Assembly (NCBI GenBank): GCA_024681515.1
Contig: JAILAR010000143.1
Span: 1-49,098, forward strand
Direction of reading: 5' to 3'
DNA length: 49,098 bases
DNA from: Eubacterium sp.
GTDB taxonomy: Bacteria; Bacillota; Clostridia; Lachnospirales; Lachnospiraceae
The translations under genes and the position numbers were made by a program. Of the stretch, positions 41,482 through 49,096 are shown in pieces. How positions within the stretch are numbered: the first letter of the stretch is position 1; every line of letters starts with the position of its first letter. A model generated the notes under the pieces. That model was not told the origin of the DNA and ran no database searches. It saw only the letters and a list, made by a program, of their open reading frames with translations.

Positions 41482-42801
41482 CTACATTTCCTCAAGTTCC
41501 TTCCGTGTCATGGAGTAGGGTTCCAGTTTCTCCACCAGCGCCGCCCGCTGTCCCCTGACAAACATCCAGGCCGCATCCAGATCCAGCGACAGGATCTTCT
41601 CCGGCAGCCGTCCGGCCTTCTCCGCAAAAAACCTCGCCGTACTGACATCCTGTCCACCCAGATACAGCATGGTATCGCAGTTGTTTATGATCGTAGACGC
41701 CTGCCCCTCGTTGTACATCCCCTTCAGTTGGGACAGGGACTGCAGGATGATGCTGGTACTGATCTCTCGGCTGCGGATCACCGACACGAGCTTGTCGAAA
41801 TCGGGAATGAATACATTTGCCGCGAAGTCATCCAGGATGATGTGTACCGGCATGGGAAGCCGGAAGTCCGGCCTGCCGTCCGCATACCGACACAGGGACT
41901 GGAACAGCTGGGTGTAGAAAATGTTTACGACTGCATCCATGGAGCGGTCGGTGTCACTGATATTTACAAACAACGCGATCTTCTCCCTGCCGGGCCGGGT
42001 CAGATCAAACCCTTTGCAGCACAGCATCTTTGCGTTTTCGTTGAAGTCAAATACGCTGAGGGCATTGGATACAAACTGCTCGATGGAACTCCAGCATTTA
42101 TCTGCCGCGAAATTGCCTGCGTACATATGATACATTTTCACCGCCAGACTGTCCGGGTTCTCCTGCTCCAGTGCGGCAAAGAAGGAAACGCCCGGCCAAT
42201 CCCGACGGTAACGGTTGGCGGCAACTTCCGCGGAAAGGGTACGGTACAGCTTTGCCACCGAACCGAAATGCTGCTCACCCCGGGGAAGGACCTCCAGCAC
42301 AAATGCCATCAAACTGGTGAGGACGATCCGAGCCGAGATCACCCAAAACTCATCCTTCTTGGAGAGCGAGTCCGGGAGCATGGCATTTGCGATCCGTGTC
42401 AGATCCGTCTCCCGATAGGCTGCGCCGCGCCGCAGGCGCTGGACCGCATCCAGCGGATTGTAGGGCGTGGAGTGCTCCGGATGCACAAAATCAATGCAGA
42501 GCGTCCGGAATCCCCGCTCCCGGAGTTCCTTCCTCATAGTCTTGTAAAGCTGACCCTTGGTATCGGCTACTACGATGCTGTTCTCCGTGCACTGCAGATT
42601 CGGGACAACGAAGCTGCCTGTCTTCCCGCAGCCGGAGGTTCCCACCACCAGTACATTGTTGTTCAGGCCGGTCTTCCGGGTGTCGGTGGAACGCGCCTGA
42701 TTTCTGGCAAAGATCATGCGGGAAGCGACCGGCACAGTCTTTGCGGTATTTACGGTTTCGTTGGTTTTCTGATCATTGGTTTTAAGGTTTTCTGTTTTCA
42801 A
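41482..42801 (-). CDS. Soluble TraG/VirD4-family ATPase (coupling-protein type)
   Basis: A hexameric RecA-like ATPase of the TraG/TraD/VirD4 family, 439 residues. Walker A is GTSGCGKT (Lys60). Walker B is HIILDDFA (about 318-326), with DD instead of the usual DE. The PDFDKLVSVIRSREIS and NNCDTMLYLGGQD blocks are typical of Firmicute VirD4-like proteins. There is no N-terminal transmembrane anchor, unlike classical VirD4. The start is TTG 42801 with GGAGG six bases upstream; earlier ATGs lie inside a hairpin repeat. No relaxase or other type IV secretion gene is visible in the window. It lies directly after clpP. It may be a mobile-element remnant or serve a non-conjugative role with the cassette. 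Confidence 0.88.
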   Translation of the reverse strand: MKTENLKTNDQKTNETVNTAKTVPVASRMIFARNQARSTDTRKTGLNNNVLVVGTSGCGKTGSFVVPNLQCTENSIVVADTKGQLYKTMRKELRERGFRTLCIDFVHPEHSTPYNPLDAVQRLRRGAAYRETDLTRIANAMLPDSLSKKDEFWVISARIVLTSLMAFVLEVLPRGEQHFGSVAKLYRTLSAEVAANRYRRDWPGVSFFAALEQENPDSLAVKMYHMYAGNFAADKCWSSIEQFVSNALSVFDFNENAKMLCCKGFDLTRPGREKIALFVNISDTDRSMDAVVNIFYTQLFQSLCRYADGRPDFRLPMPVHIILDDFAANVFIPDFDKLVSVIRSREISTSIILQSLSQLKGMYNEGQASTIINNCDTMLYLGGQDVSTARFFAEKAGRLPEKILSLDLDAAWMFVRGQRAALVEKLEPYSMTRKELEEM

Positions 42802-42823
42802 GTTGCACCTCCATTTCATACAT

Positions 42824-42895
42824 TGAGCCATGCCGACATCGACGATTGCTTCGCAAGTCGCACCTGCCGGCTTGGTCGATTCGGCGCATGGCTCA
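42824..42895. repeat. Hairpin repeat with TGAGCCATGC/GCATGGCTCA ends, copy 2
   Basis: Identical 10-base inverted ends to the element at 2511-2600, with a GATTGCTTCGCAAGTC centre. It lies between the clpP stop and the ATPase start, again right after a stop codon. Confidence 0.75.
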
Positions 42896-42904
42896 TTACT
42901 AACG

Positions 42905-43483
42905 CTACCACTCCCGGATGATCTCCGTAGCAAGTCCAAGCTCCACTGCCTTCTCTGCCGTGAGGAAGCAATCCTCCGCCGTCATTTCATACACTTTTTC
43001 CAGTGGCAGGCCGCTTTTTTCGGAAATGACCTTCCCTAATACATCCCGGGTCTCCATCAACTGATCCGCCTGCTTTCGAAGCTGCAATGCCATCTGTGGC
43101 TGTGCCAGCCCGGCGAGCAGAGGGTCGTGGATCATAAGCTTCGTGTGCGGGAGCATCTCCCTGCGAGTTCCTGCAAGGAAGAGGATCGCTCCCATGCTGG
43201 CCGCGGTGCCGATGCATATCGTCCGTACCGGACTCTTCAGCATCTGGATTGTGTCGTAAACCGCCAGTCCGCTGACCACTTCACCGCCCGGAGAGTTGAT
43301 GCAGAGCGTGATCTCCTGTCCCGGCTCATCCTTATCAAGGAAAAGAAGATACTCGATCAATGCGTCCGCGGAGGAGGGATTCACCTCCTCCGTAAAGAAC
43401 AGGATCCGTTCCTGCAGCAACATGCTTTCAGGACTGTAACTGTCAATGCCTCTAGAACTCTCTTTTAAGATCATTCCTTTCAT
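42905..43483 (-). CDS. ClpP-family serine protease
   Basis: A ClpP-type peptidase of 192 residues, the full family length. Catalytic triad by alignment of motifs: Ser96 (TAASMGA), His119 (KLMIHDP) and Asp171 (AEDCFLTAEKA). The CINSPGGEVVSG block forms the oxyanion region. ATG 43483 follows AAAGGAGC at about 10 bases. ClpP needs a AAA+ unfoldase; none is encoded here, and the next gene encodes a TraG-type ATPase instead. Divergent accessory ClpP genes occur on mobile elements in Firmicutes. A housekeeping clpP probably lies elsewhere. Downstream genes include three unassigned proteins that could be substrates or partners. Confidence 0.92.
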   Translation of the reverse strand: MKGMILKESSRGIDSYSPESMLLQERILFFTEEVNPSSADALIEYLLFLDKDEPGQEITLCINSPGGEVVSGLAVYDTIQMLKSPVRTICIGTAASMGAILFLAGTRREMLPHTKLMIHDPLLAGLAQPQMALQLRKQADQLMETRDVLGKVISEKSGLPLEKVYEMTAEDCFLTAEKAVELGLATEIIREW

Positions 43484-43579
43484 ATGTTGTGTTGCTCCTT
43501 TCCGGCGTTACGCCTATGGGGTTGTGTTGGTTATGTTGGTTGTTCATCTGATGCCATCTTATACCCCTGTATAATTCCT

Positions 43580-43830
43580 CCCGTGAAGTTCACGGGGCGG
43601 TCATTTCCGTCGGTGTGGCATCCCTGTGAGTACAGTATATTCGCGCCCACCATCTGTCCGTGAAGTTCACGGGCCGGTTATTATCCATCGGTGTGACGTC
43701 CTTGTGAGTACAGTATAGCTCGGCCCACAATTTGCCCGTGAATTTCACGCGGATAATCATTTCCAACCGGTGTGGCATCCCTGTGAGTACAGTATATCCC
43801 GGCCCACGATTTGCCCGTGATCTTCACGGC
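43580..43830 (-). repeat. Tandem repeats of 77-79 bases with palindrome and -10-like sequence
   Basis: Four palindromes of the form CGTGAA-N-TTCACG (43581-43595, 43658-43672, 43736-43749, 43815-43829; the last imperfect) are spaced 77, 78 and 79 bases. On the minus strand three are followed 19 bases later by TATACTGTACTCACA (TATACT at 43634-43639, 43712-43717 and 43791-43796). The units read toward clpP. Translated on the minus strand, they give repeats such as ARIYCTHRDATP, which I take to be a by-product, not a gene. It may be a tandem promoter-operator array. Nothing else is visible between 43484 and 43884. Confidence 0.85.
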
Positions 43831-43884
43831 ATATCCAGTCGTATCACGGTCGCGCACGCCTGCCGGATTGCTTCGGCACTTAAC

Positions 43885-43926
43885 GCAGAACGCCGGATAT
43901 ACGTACTTGTACATCCGGCGTTCTGC
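43885..43926 (-). terminator. 14-base-pair hairpin after the NADAR antitoxin gene
   Basis: GCAGAACGCCGGAT (43885-43898) and ATCCGGCGTTCTGC (43913-43926) form a perfect stem with a 14-base loop. It lies about 100 bases past the antitoxin stop on the minus strand. No T tract follows, so termination is possible but not certain. Confidence 0.6.
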
Positions 43927-44028
43927 CATTTCATATATAATTGTTTGCCTTAAGAATGTTTCATATATGGGGGGACTCAGATGTGTGAATCCGGAATCCA
44001 CATTCATGAATGTCACGCACACCGAGGC

Positions 44029-44688
44029 TTATCTTCCGAATACGATCTCCCGAAAGGCATCTCTGCTTTCCAGGGCCTTCTCCAGCATTCCGCTCCTGCG
44101 CAGCCCGACATAGATGGCGGCTGCCTCCGCCTGGCAGTTGATCTGTTTTGCGGGGTTGAACTCAATATCCGTAAATGCCGTGTACTCCATCACATGATCT
44201 GCCAGTGCCGTATTCTGATGAAGGGTATTCACGTAAAGCCAGTCATAGAAGAACGTCCGCGGCTCCGTGGGGAAGTCATAGGAAAAGCACCGGAAACCGA
44301 TAACATTTCCGCTCTCGCGAATCCTCGGGTCTCGCTTTGCCTCGATCGACGGACATCCATAGAGATCCGTGTAGGGTCCGCCATGCTCAAACACCTTGGA
44401 TCCCTGAAAAACGGATTCCACCGAACTTTTCTGCCCGGAGTTCAGCGTCATTTGCAGATTGAAGGCGCTCATAGCCACCCCCAACGGATTTTCGGACTTG
44501 CTGGAAATCTCCAGGATCCGCCCTGTCTTTCCTTCCTGCCGAAACAGCTCTTCATAATTCTGATGAAGACTTCGGATACACCGCTGCTTCTGCTGAATGG
44601 AAAAGCCGCCGAAAAACTGAAATTCCACATCTCTTCTATTCACATACGGTGCAGTATCCTGCGCCTCAAAAACAGGTCGTTTGGCCAT
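44029..44688 (-). CDS. NADAR-family antitoxin (DarT1-associated)
   Basis: I assign this 219-residue protein to the DarT1-associated NADAR family, from its pairing with darT and motifs such as VEFQFFGGFSIQQKQRCI, RILEISSKSENPLGVAMSAFNL, SVFQGSKVFEHGGPYTDLY and FPTEPRTFFYDWLY. In this family the protein removes ADP-ribose from DNA guanine, reversing the toxin. ATG 44688 follows AAGGAGGA. It lies 88 bases downstream of darT on the same strand, with a strong hairpin between them. Recognition is from memory of the family, so the match should be confirmed with a domain search. Confidence 0.8.
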   Translation of the reverse strand: MAKRPVFEAQDTAPYVNRRDVEFQFFGGFSIQQKQRCIRSLHQNYEELFRQEGKTGRILEISSKSENPLGVAMSAFNLQMTLNSGQKSSVESVFQGSKVFEHGGPYTDLYGCPSIEAKRDPRIRESGNVIGFRCFSYDFPTEPRTFFYDWLYVNTLHQNTALADHVMEYTAFTDIEFNPAKQINCQAEAAAIYVGLRRSGMLEKALESRDAFREIVFGR

Positions 44689-44727
44689 AGTATGAGTCCT
44701 CCTTGCTTACATTTCATATTCGCCTGC

Positions 44728-44760
44728 CTTTGTGACCGCCTGATGCAGGCGGTCACAAAG
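44728..44760. repeat. Perfect 15-base-pair hairpin between darT and the antitoxin gene
   Basis: CTTTGTGACCGCCTG (44728-44742) and CAGGCGGTCACAAAG (44746-44760) form a perfect stem with a three-base loop. It resembles the first hairpin of the array at 18743-18773 (TTTGCAACCGCC arm). It could change the toxin to antitoxin ratio, or be a dispersed repeat that settled there. Confidence 0.85.
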
Positions 44761-44776
44761 CCTTGTTTCACACGTA

Positions 44777-45397
44777 TTAGAAACAAACTCCGCTGTATAC
44801 ATACCCACGGGTTGAGAAAAGGTAACTCTTTTCACAATCACAGGAAACCCCCTCCGGCGCGTACTTGCTGAACGCTCTCCGATCTTTGTCCCACTGGAAA
44901 TGGATCGCCCGAATTGCCGACACCGGGATTGCCTCAAAGACCAGGATTTCGGCCTGCTCATCCCTGGGGAAGCAGGCATTGGGTCCGGAAAACATCGCTC
45001 GGAAACAGTCAATGCCTTTCCGGTTTCTTCCATTCATATAGGAGCATGCGGCATTTGTCGGACAAAAGCCACAGTCCCTTGTCAGCACCTGCTCCGGAAT
45101 CAGCTCGATGACCGCGTAGTGGTTTAATGTGTTTCGAAGCAGGCGGTACAACATCTTCCCGTTGGTATGACTGATGGTCGTGCAGACCGCATCCTGACAA
45201 CCATCCAGCCTCTGACTGTCATTCGCCTGATAATTCATATGTCCATCATTCAGCTTCGTTCTCGGGAGCAACCCCCTCGTCAGAATGGATGGCAGGTTCC
45301 TGATATCCGTGAAATGATACATGTTCTGGATCCGCCTGTTCCGGATCTCCTGTTCCATAGCTGCTCTGTACTCATCCATCTTCGTAATTGTCTGCAT
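44777..45397 (-). CDS. DarT1-type DNA ADP-ribosyltransferase toxin
   Basis: A toxin of 206 residues that ADP-ribosylates bases in DNA using NAD. The NAD-binding start MYHFTDIRNLPSILTRGLLP (about 26-45) and the catalytic Glu150 in EQAEILVF are typical of DarT (formerly DUF4433). TRDCGFCPTNAACSY contains a Cys cluster. ATG 45397 follows AAGGAGG. It is the first gene of a two-gene operon with the NADAR antitoxin downstream. Toxin-first order is the same as in darTG systems. Such pairs act in phage defence or growth control; which applies here is not known. A promoter-like element lies 30-70 bases upstream. Confidence 0.87.
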   Translation of the reverse strand: MQTITKMDEYRAAMEQEIRNRRIQNMYHFTDIRNLPSILTRGLLPRTKLNDGHMNYQANDSQRLDGCQDAVCTTISHTNGKMLYRLLRNTLNHYAVIELIPEQVLTRDCGFCPTNAACSYMNGRNRKGIDCFRAMFSGPNACFPRDEQAEILVFEAIPVSAIRAIHFQWDKDRRAFSKYAPEGVSCDCEKSYLFSTRGYVYSGVCF

Positions 45398-45427
45398 AAG
45401 ACAATCCTCCTTCGATTTGATGAGCCC

Positions 45428-45466
45428 AGTATATAGCTATGCTTTTTGTCGCCCGTGAATTTCACG
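45428..45466 (-). promoter_or_regulatory. Palindrome plus -10-like element upstream of darT
   Basis: CGTGAATTTCACG (45454-45466) is followed on the minus strand 20 bases later by TATACT (45428-45433), about 30 bases before the darT start codon. The layout matches the tandem units at 43580-43830. TTCACG may act as a weak -35. Confidence 0.65.
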
Positions 45467-45566
45467 AGCCTCTTTTTTCTGATGCCAGATTCCGATCAGA
45501 CTTCTGCCTATAGTATACGTATTACCCCCAAAAAACTCAACACATTGATCAAGCATAAATTAGGAA

Positions 45567-45590
45567 AGCGTTTATCCTCTGACAAACGCT
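45567..45590 (-). terminator. Hairpin downstream of the rhomboid gene
   Basis: AGCGTTT (45567-45573) and AAACGCT (45584-45590) form a 7-base-pair stem 32 bases past the rhomboid stop, followed by TTCCTAATTT. A weak terminator. Confidence 0.5.
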
Positions 45591-45621
45591 CTCCTCACCA
45601 ATGATTTTTATCACTATTTTT

Positions 45622-46266
45622 TCACGCCGACATGCCGTCCTTCAGCTTCGGATCCTTCGCATACAGGAATCCGAACACGGCACCGCAGATGCCTCCCAGA
45701 ATATGGGTCAGATGACTGATGCTGTCCTTCACGGTAAAGGCGTCCCAGATCTCGCTTCCGAGATAGATCAGGATCACCAGGATCATGGACAGCGGGATGC
45801 CGCCTTCCTTCATATTCACGGCAGAGGTCAGGATGATCATCATAAAGACGATGCCGCTGGCCCCCAGAAGCATGGTATTCGAAAAGAAGATCATCTGGAA
45901 GATCGAAGCGATGACGGCCGAGATGCCGATCATTTCCAGGAGATTTTTGGAGCCGTACTTTTCTTCCAGCACCGGGCCAAGGAGCAGGAACAGCGTCATG
46001 TTGCTGAAAAAATGCGACATATTTGCGTGCCCCAGCGTGTGTCCGAACAACCGGATGATCCAGAAGAAACTGAATTTCGAGCGGTAGACCGAGAAGAGAT
46101 TCTCCGTTGTCCAGCCGTTGGTAACATAGCCGAGTCCCAGAACTGCAAGGCTGGCAAACGCAAATGTGAGTGTCACCGGAGCATTATACCGGATACGGAA
46201 TTTATGCGGCTTCTTTTCACCGGAAGGCGTTCCGCCTCCGATCCCGTAGGATGATAGATCCGTCAT
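45622..46266 (-). CDS. Rhomboid-family intramembrane serine protease
   Basis: An intramembrane protease of 214 residues, with about six transmembrane helices. Catalytic Ser137 lies in the LLGASGIV motif, and His188 in HLTHILGGICGAVFGF. HANMSHFFSNM with its Asn completes the typical pattern. GGAGGTATCTC precedes ATG 46266, an excellent site. It cuts single-pass membrane proteins within or near the bilayer. A single-pass protein gene lies two genes upstream (47150-49096), making it a possible substrate; that is inference from position only. The C-terminus carries a short Lys-rich tail. Confidence 0.92.
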   Translation of the reverse strand: MTDLSSYGIGGGTPSGEKKPHKFRIRYNAPVTLTFAFASLAVLGLGYVTNGWTTENLFSVYRSKFSFFWIIRLFGHTLGHANMSHFFSNMTLFLLLGPVLEEKYGSKNLLEMIGISAVIASIFQMIFFSNTMLLGASGIVFMMIILTSAVNMKEGGIPLSMILVILIYLGSEIWDAFTVKDSISHLTHILGGICGAVFGFLYAKDPKLKDGMSA

Positions 46267-46338
46267 GAGATACCTCCTCTCGAATTCTCAGTCTTCATGA
46301 TCCCCAGATCGAAAGATGTTCTTAACAAACTGATTATA

Positions 46339-47070
46339 TCATGCGTTCTCATACGCATCAATAAGTTCGTCCATCCCGCTTTTCAACACTTTATTCTTTT
46401 CGGAAACAAGGCGATCCTTTCCCCGGTATATCATTGCCTCCTGCCAAAGCGAGAAGATATCTTCATATACGAAATGAATATTCGGTTTTTGATCTGCCTT
46501 ACGGATCAGTTCCAAAGACGTCATGCCGTCTTTATCAGCCCCAGAATTGCTGATGATCTCTTCCAAAGCCAGATACAGATTATCAAAACCGGCATAGATT
46601 GCCTCATCCTGGTCCTTCTCCGTAATTTTGATGATCGGATCCGCAAAGATTGCCAGATACAGGATATACTTATTGATCTGCGTTCCCTGCGGCTTGATGA
46701 CAGATACCAGGTTCTCATTCTTTTCTTTATGCATGATCCGGATCTGCTCAGCCCACGGGGAATCCTTCATCAATGATTTCTCCGCGATCTGCTCACAGGT
46801 TTCCGACGGTACCGTCATCCCCACACGCTTTGCAAACTTCTCTACCACCTTTGTTCTTCCATGAATACCCGCAGGCATTGCAACTCCGAAACTGGCAAGG
46901 ATCACCATAATATAAACCAACGCAATGACCGTGAGAATGATCAGCCATGTGGAGAGCGCCTTCTCATTCTTATTCTCGGCCATTATTGCTTTCAGCAATT
47001 TCCATCCGGTATAAAGTACGGCGGCTGACAAGATACCGATCCAGATAAAAAGACGTTTCGTAGTACTCAT
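46339..47070 (-). CDS. Unassigned two-helix membrane protein
   Basis: A 243-residue protein with two transmembrane helices (about 5-27 and 40-63) and a cytoplasmic helical domain (about 70-240), no Cys-rich or enzymatic motif. I do not recognise the family. AGGAGGT precedes ATG 47070. It lies between the rhomboid gene and the large single-pass protein gene on the same strand, with gaps of 72 and 79 bases. The large charged cytoplasmic part suggests a scaffold or regulator. Confidence 0.65.
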   Translation of the reverse strand: MSTTKRLFIWIGILSAAVLYTGWKLLKAIMAENKNEKALSTWLIILTVIALVYIMVILASFGVAMPAGIHGRTKVVEKFAKRVGMTVPSETCEQIAEKSLMKDSPWAEQIRIMHKEKNENLVSVIKPQGTQINKYILYLAIFADPIIKITEKDQDEAIYAGFDNLYLALEEIISNSGADKDGMTSLELIRKADQKPNIHFVYEDIFSLWQEAMIYRGKDRLVSEKNKVLKSGMDELIDAYENA

Positions 47071-47092
47071 CCTCTGTACCTCCTTCTGCCTT

Positions 47093-47119
47093 ATGAGCCG
47101 GCCGGGGATGCCGGCTCAT
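47093..47119 (-). terminator. GC-rich hairpin between two membrane-protein genes
   Basis: ATGAGCCGGC (47093-47102) and GCCGGCTCAT (47110-47119) form a perfect 10-base-pair stem with a 7-base loop, 31 bases past the stop of the upstream gene. No T tract follows. Confidence 0.6.
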
Positions 47120-47122
47120 GCC

Positions 47123-47140
47123 ATTCCATGCTTCGCGCTC
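47123..47140. repeat. Dispersed ATTCCATACTTCGCGCT repeat, copy 4
   Basis: ATTCCATGCTTCGCGCTC, one mismatch to the other copies. It lies next to the hairpin at 47093-47119, downstream of the large single-pass protein gene. Confidence 0.55.
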
Positions 47141-47149
47141 CGTGGATCA

Positions 47150-49096
47150 TCAGTCGACAGACAGGCGATACGAGCTGCTTCCCTCCGCCTGACGGACCTG
47201 GATCCGATACACCTTTTTGGCATCCGCCGTGAAGGTAACACTTGCATTACGACAGTATTCCTCCGCTGCGACCCGGTCATCGAGTTCATCGAATACCAGA
47301 AGGTGCGCCTCACTGCCGTTTACCATTTCACTCAAAGTCACAGTCACCTCACCGCTGACTCCGGTCAATGTATAGACGTTCTTCTGGTCTACGTACTCGA
47401 AATTATCCGAGACTATACATTCACGGGTAACCGGAACAAATGCTTTCTGCGGCCAGACGTTCAGCCGATAATTCGTATAATTATTGTCCTGAAGGACCTC
47501 GATCTTAACAGTCTCTCCAGCCTTGATCGGCTGGATCGTGATGCCGTCTCCGTTCGATGCAGAACGCACTTTACCCAACTCTTCATTCAGTTCATTGTAG
47601 ATGATCATCGTTACAGCCGTGTCATCCGCCGCATCCATGCCGGACAGTTCAAAGCGGTATCTGCCGATATCCGCAGCATCCGTCTGCGCAGTGTAATAAT
47701 AGGTGTTGGTCTGATCCCAATAATCCACGGAATCGTGCACCTTTGTCACTCCGGTAATATCACTGGCGGGCTTCGGCTGGCAAACCGTGAGTGTATACTT
47801 TGTGGTTTCAAGGCGCTGCATAACACGGACTTCATAGGTTTTTCCGGAGTCAAGTTCAACCGTTACACCACCCTCCTGGGATTCGATCCATCCCTTATAC
47901 GCCAGTTCATAGCCCAGGTCATCATAGACGCCCAAATTCACCGCTGCCTCCTCGGACATCCCTTTAACAAAGACCCGTGCCTGGCCACTGTTTTCCGCCG
48001 TGAAGAAAAAGCTGTCGATCTGATCCTCCTCAACAAGAGTTCCGTTATATTCCAGATACTTCACATCCACATTTGTTGCCTCGGAATGCCGGACCGGCTC
48101 TACCACGATCTGACGCATCTCGTTCCAAAGGTTTGAGACCCATCCGCCCGAAAGGATCCGGGAATCCGCTTTCGAAAGATATGTTTTTACCTCACTGATC
48201 CCATTCTCTTCCTTCAAACGAAGTGCTTCTGCCCGGATCACATCCTGATATTCCTTCGACACCGTGTTCTTCAGCGTCGCCGCCTCCTCATACGCTTCCG
48301 GGTACTCCCTGGATTCATCGATCTTCAGCAAGGTGTTCCAACAGGAAATGTACTCTTTCTTTTTCAGAGATTCCTTCGCTGACGCGAGCAGTTTTTTTCC
48401 GATCTTGTTCAGATATTTTTCCGCTTTCTCATAGGCGCCCAGGTCGATCAGGATCTGCTGTGCTTTATCCGGATCACCTGCCTTATAACAGGCCACCGCA
48501 TCGTCCAGACGAGCCGCCCTTCTTTCCTCTTCCATCGCCGTTTTAGTCGTCTGAATGAGTTCCTCCGCTTCGGAATACGATCCCGAATACTCCGGAACAA
48601 CCGACGCAAGCGCACGCGCCTCTTCATAATTTTGGGCATCAAACTGTCTGTTTGCTTCTTTCAAAAGACTTTCGTAAATCTCTTCTTCCCGATCTGAGGC
48701 ATTGCGATATGGAATCAATCTGTGAAACATCTGCGCAGCATACAGAACATCGTCTTCCATCCGTTCCTCTGCCTCAAGATATGTCTTCATGTTGGTTAAT
48801 TCAGTCTGCATTTCCGGGAGTTTTTCATTCGCATCATCATAATCCGGAATCTCATTCAAAATGTCGATGGCCTGCTCCACCTTCCGAACGTCCTCACTCG
48901 TCGGTCGCTCGGTTCCCTTTTCTTCAGTCACCGAAAGAAAGAGAGTAACGGCCTCATTATACTTTGCCTCTTTCTCCTTATTTTCTTTAGTCACGTCTTT
49001 TCCATGAGCAAAGCCGACTATGATCATGCCGACAACCACGCATGTCACGACAAACGAAAGCACCATGATCCATTTCCGTGCGGTTACCTCCTTCAT
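47150..49096 (-). CDS. Single-pass membrane protein with helical repeats and beta-sandwich modules (5' end at window edge)
   Basis: At least 648 residues. One transmembrane helix lies at about 9-30, then helical repeat sequence (about 38-310) with TPR-like blocks such as AQNYEEARALASVVPEYSGSY and YKAGDPDKAQQILIDLG. Three or four beta-sandwich repeats (about 345-648) follow, each with SFFFTAENSG, YYYTAQTD or YTLTGVSG starts and VRV, IQV or KIEVLQ strands, like bacterial pre-peptidase C-terminal domains. I cannot name the function. The start shown is ATG 49096, two bases from the window end; sequence upstream could extend it. It lies upstream of the two-helix protein and rhomboid genes on the same strand. 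Confidence 0.75.
   Translation of the reverse strand: MKEVTARKWIMVLSFVVTCVVVGMIIVGFAHGKDVTKENKEKEAKYNEAVTLFLSVTEEKGTERPTSEDVRKVEQAIDILNEIPDYDDANEKLPEMQTELTNMKTYLEAEERMEDDVLYAAQMFHRLIPYRNASDREEEIYESLLKEANRQFDAQNYEEARALASVVPEYSGSYSEAEELIQTTKTAMEEERRAARLDDAVACYKAGDPDKAQQILIDLGAYEKAEKYLNKIGKKLLASAKESLKKKEYISCWNTLLKIDESREYPEAYEEAATLKNTVSKEYQDVIRAEALRLKEENGISEVKTYLSKADSRILSGGWVSNLWNEMRQIVVEPVRHSEATNVDVKYLEYNGTLVEEDQIDSFFFTAENSGQARVFVKGMSEEAAVNLGVYDDLGYELAYKGWIESQEGGVTVELDSGKTYEVRVMQRLETTKYTLTVCQPKPASDITGVTKVHDSVDYWDQTNTYYYTAQTDAADIGRYRFELSGMDAADDTAVTMIIYNELNEELGKVRSASNGDGITIQPIKAGETVKIEVLQDNNYTNYRLNVWPQKAFVPVTRECIVSDNFEYVDQKNVYTLTGVSGEVTVTLSEMVNGSEAHLLVFDELDDRVAAEEYCRNASVTFTADAKKVYRIQVRQAEGSSSYRLSVD

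Noticed and set aside
42801-42939. N-terminal extension of the TraG-type ATPase to an ATG at 42939
   Set aside because: The extension runs through the hairpin repeat and overlaps the clpP end, while TTG 42801 has a GGAGG at ideal distance.
41482-43483. A complete conjugative element
   Set aside because: Only the ATPase resembles conjugation machinery; no relaxase, VirB4, VirB6, integrase or attachment sites are visible.
43580-43830. Possible CRISPR array
   Set aside because: Units of 77-79 bases are conserved along their full length, so there are no unique spacers, and no cas genes are present.
43590-44022. Small minus-strand reading frames giving YCTHRDATP-like peptides
   Set aside because: They are translations of the tandem palindromic repeats in two frames, without ribosome binding sites; more likely by-products of repeat DNA.
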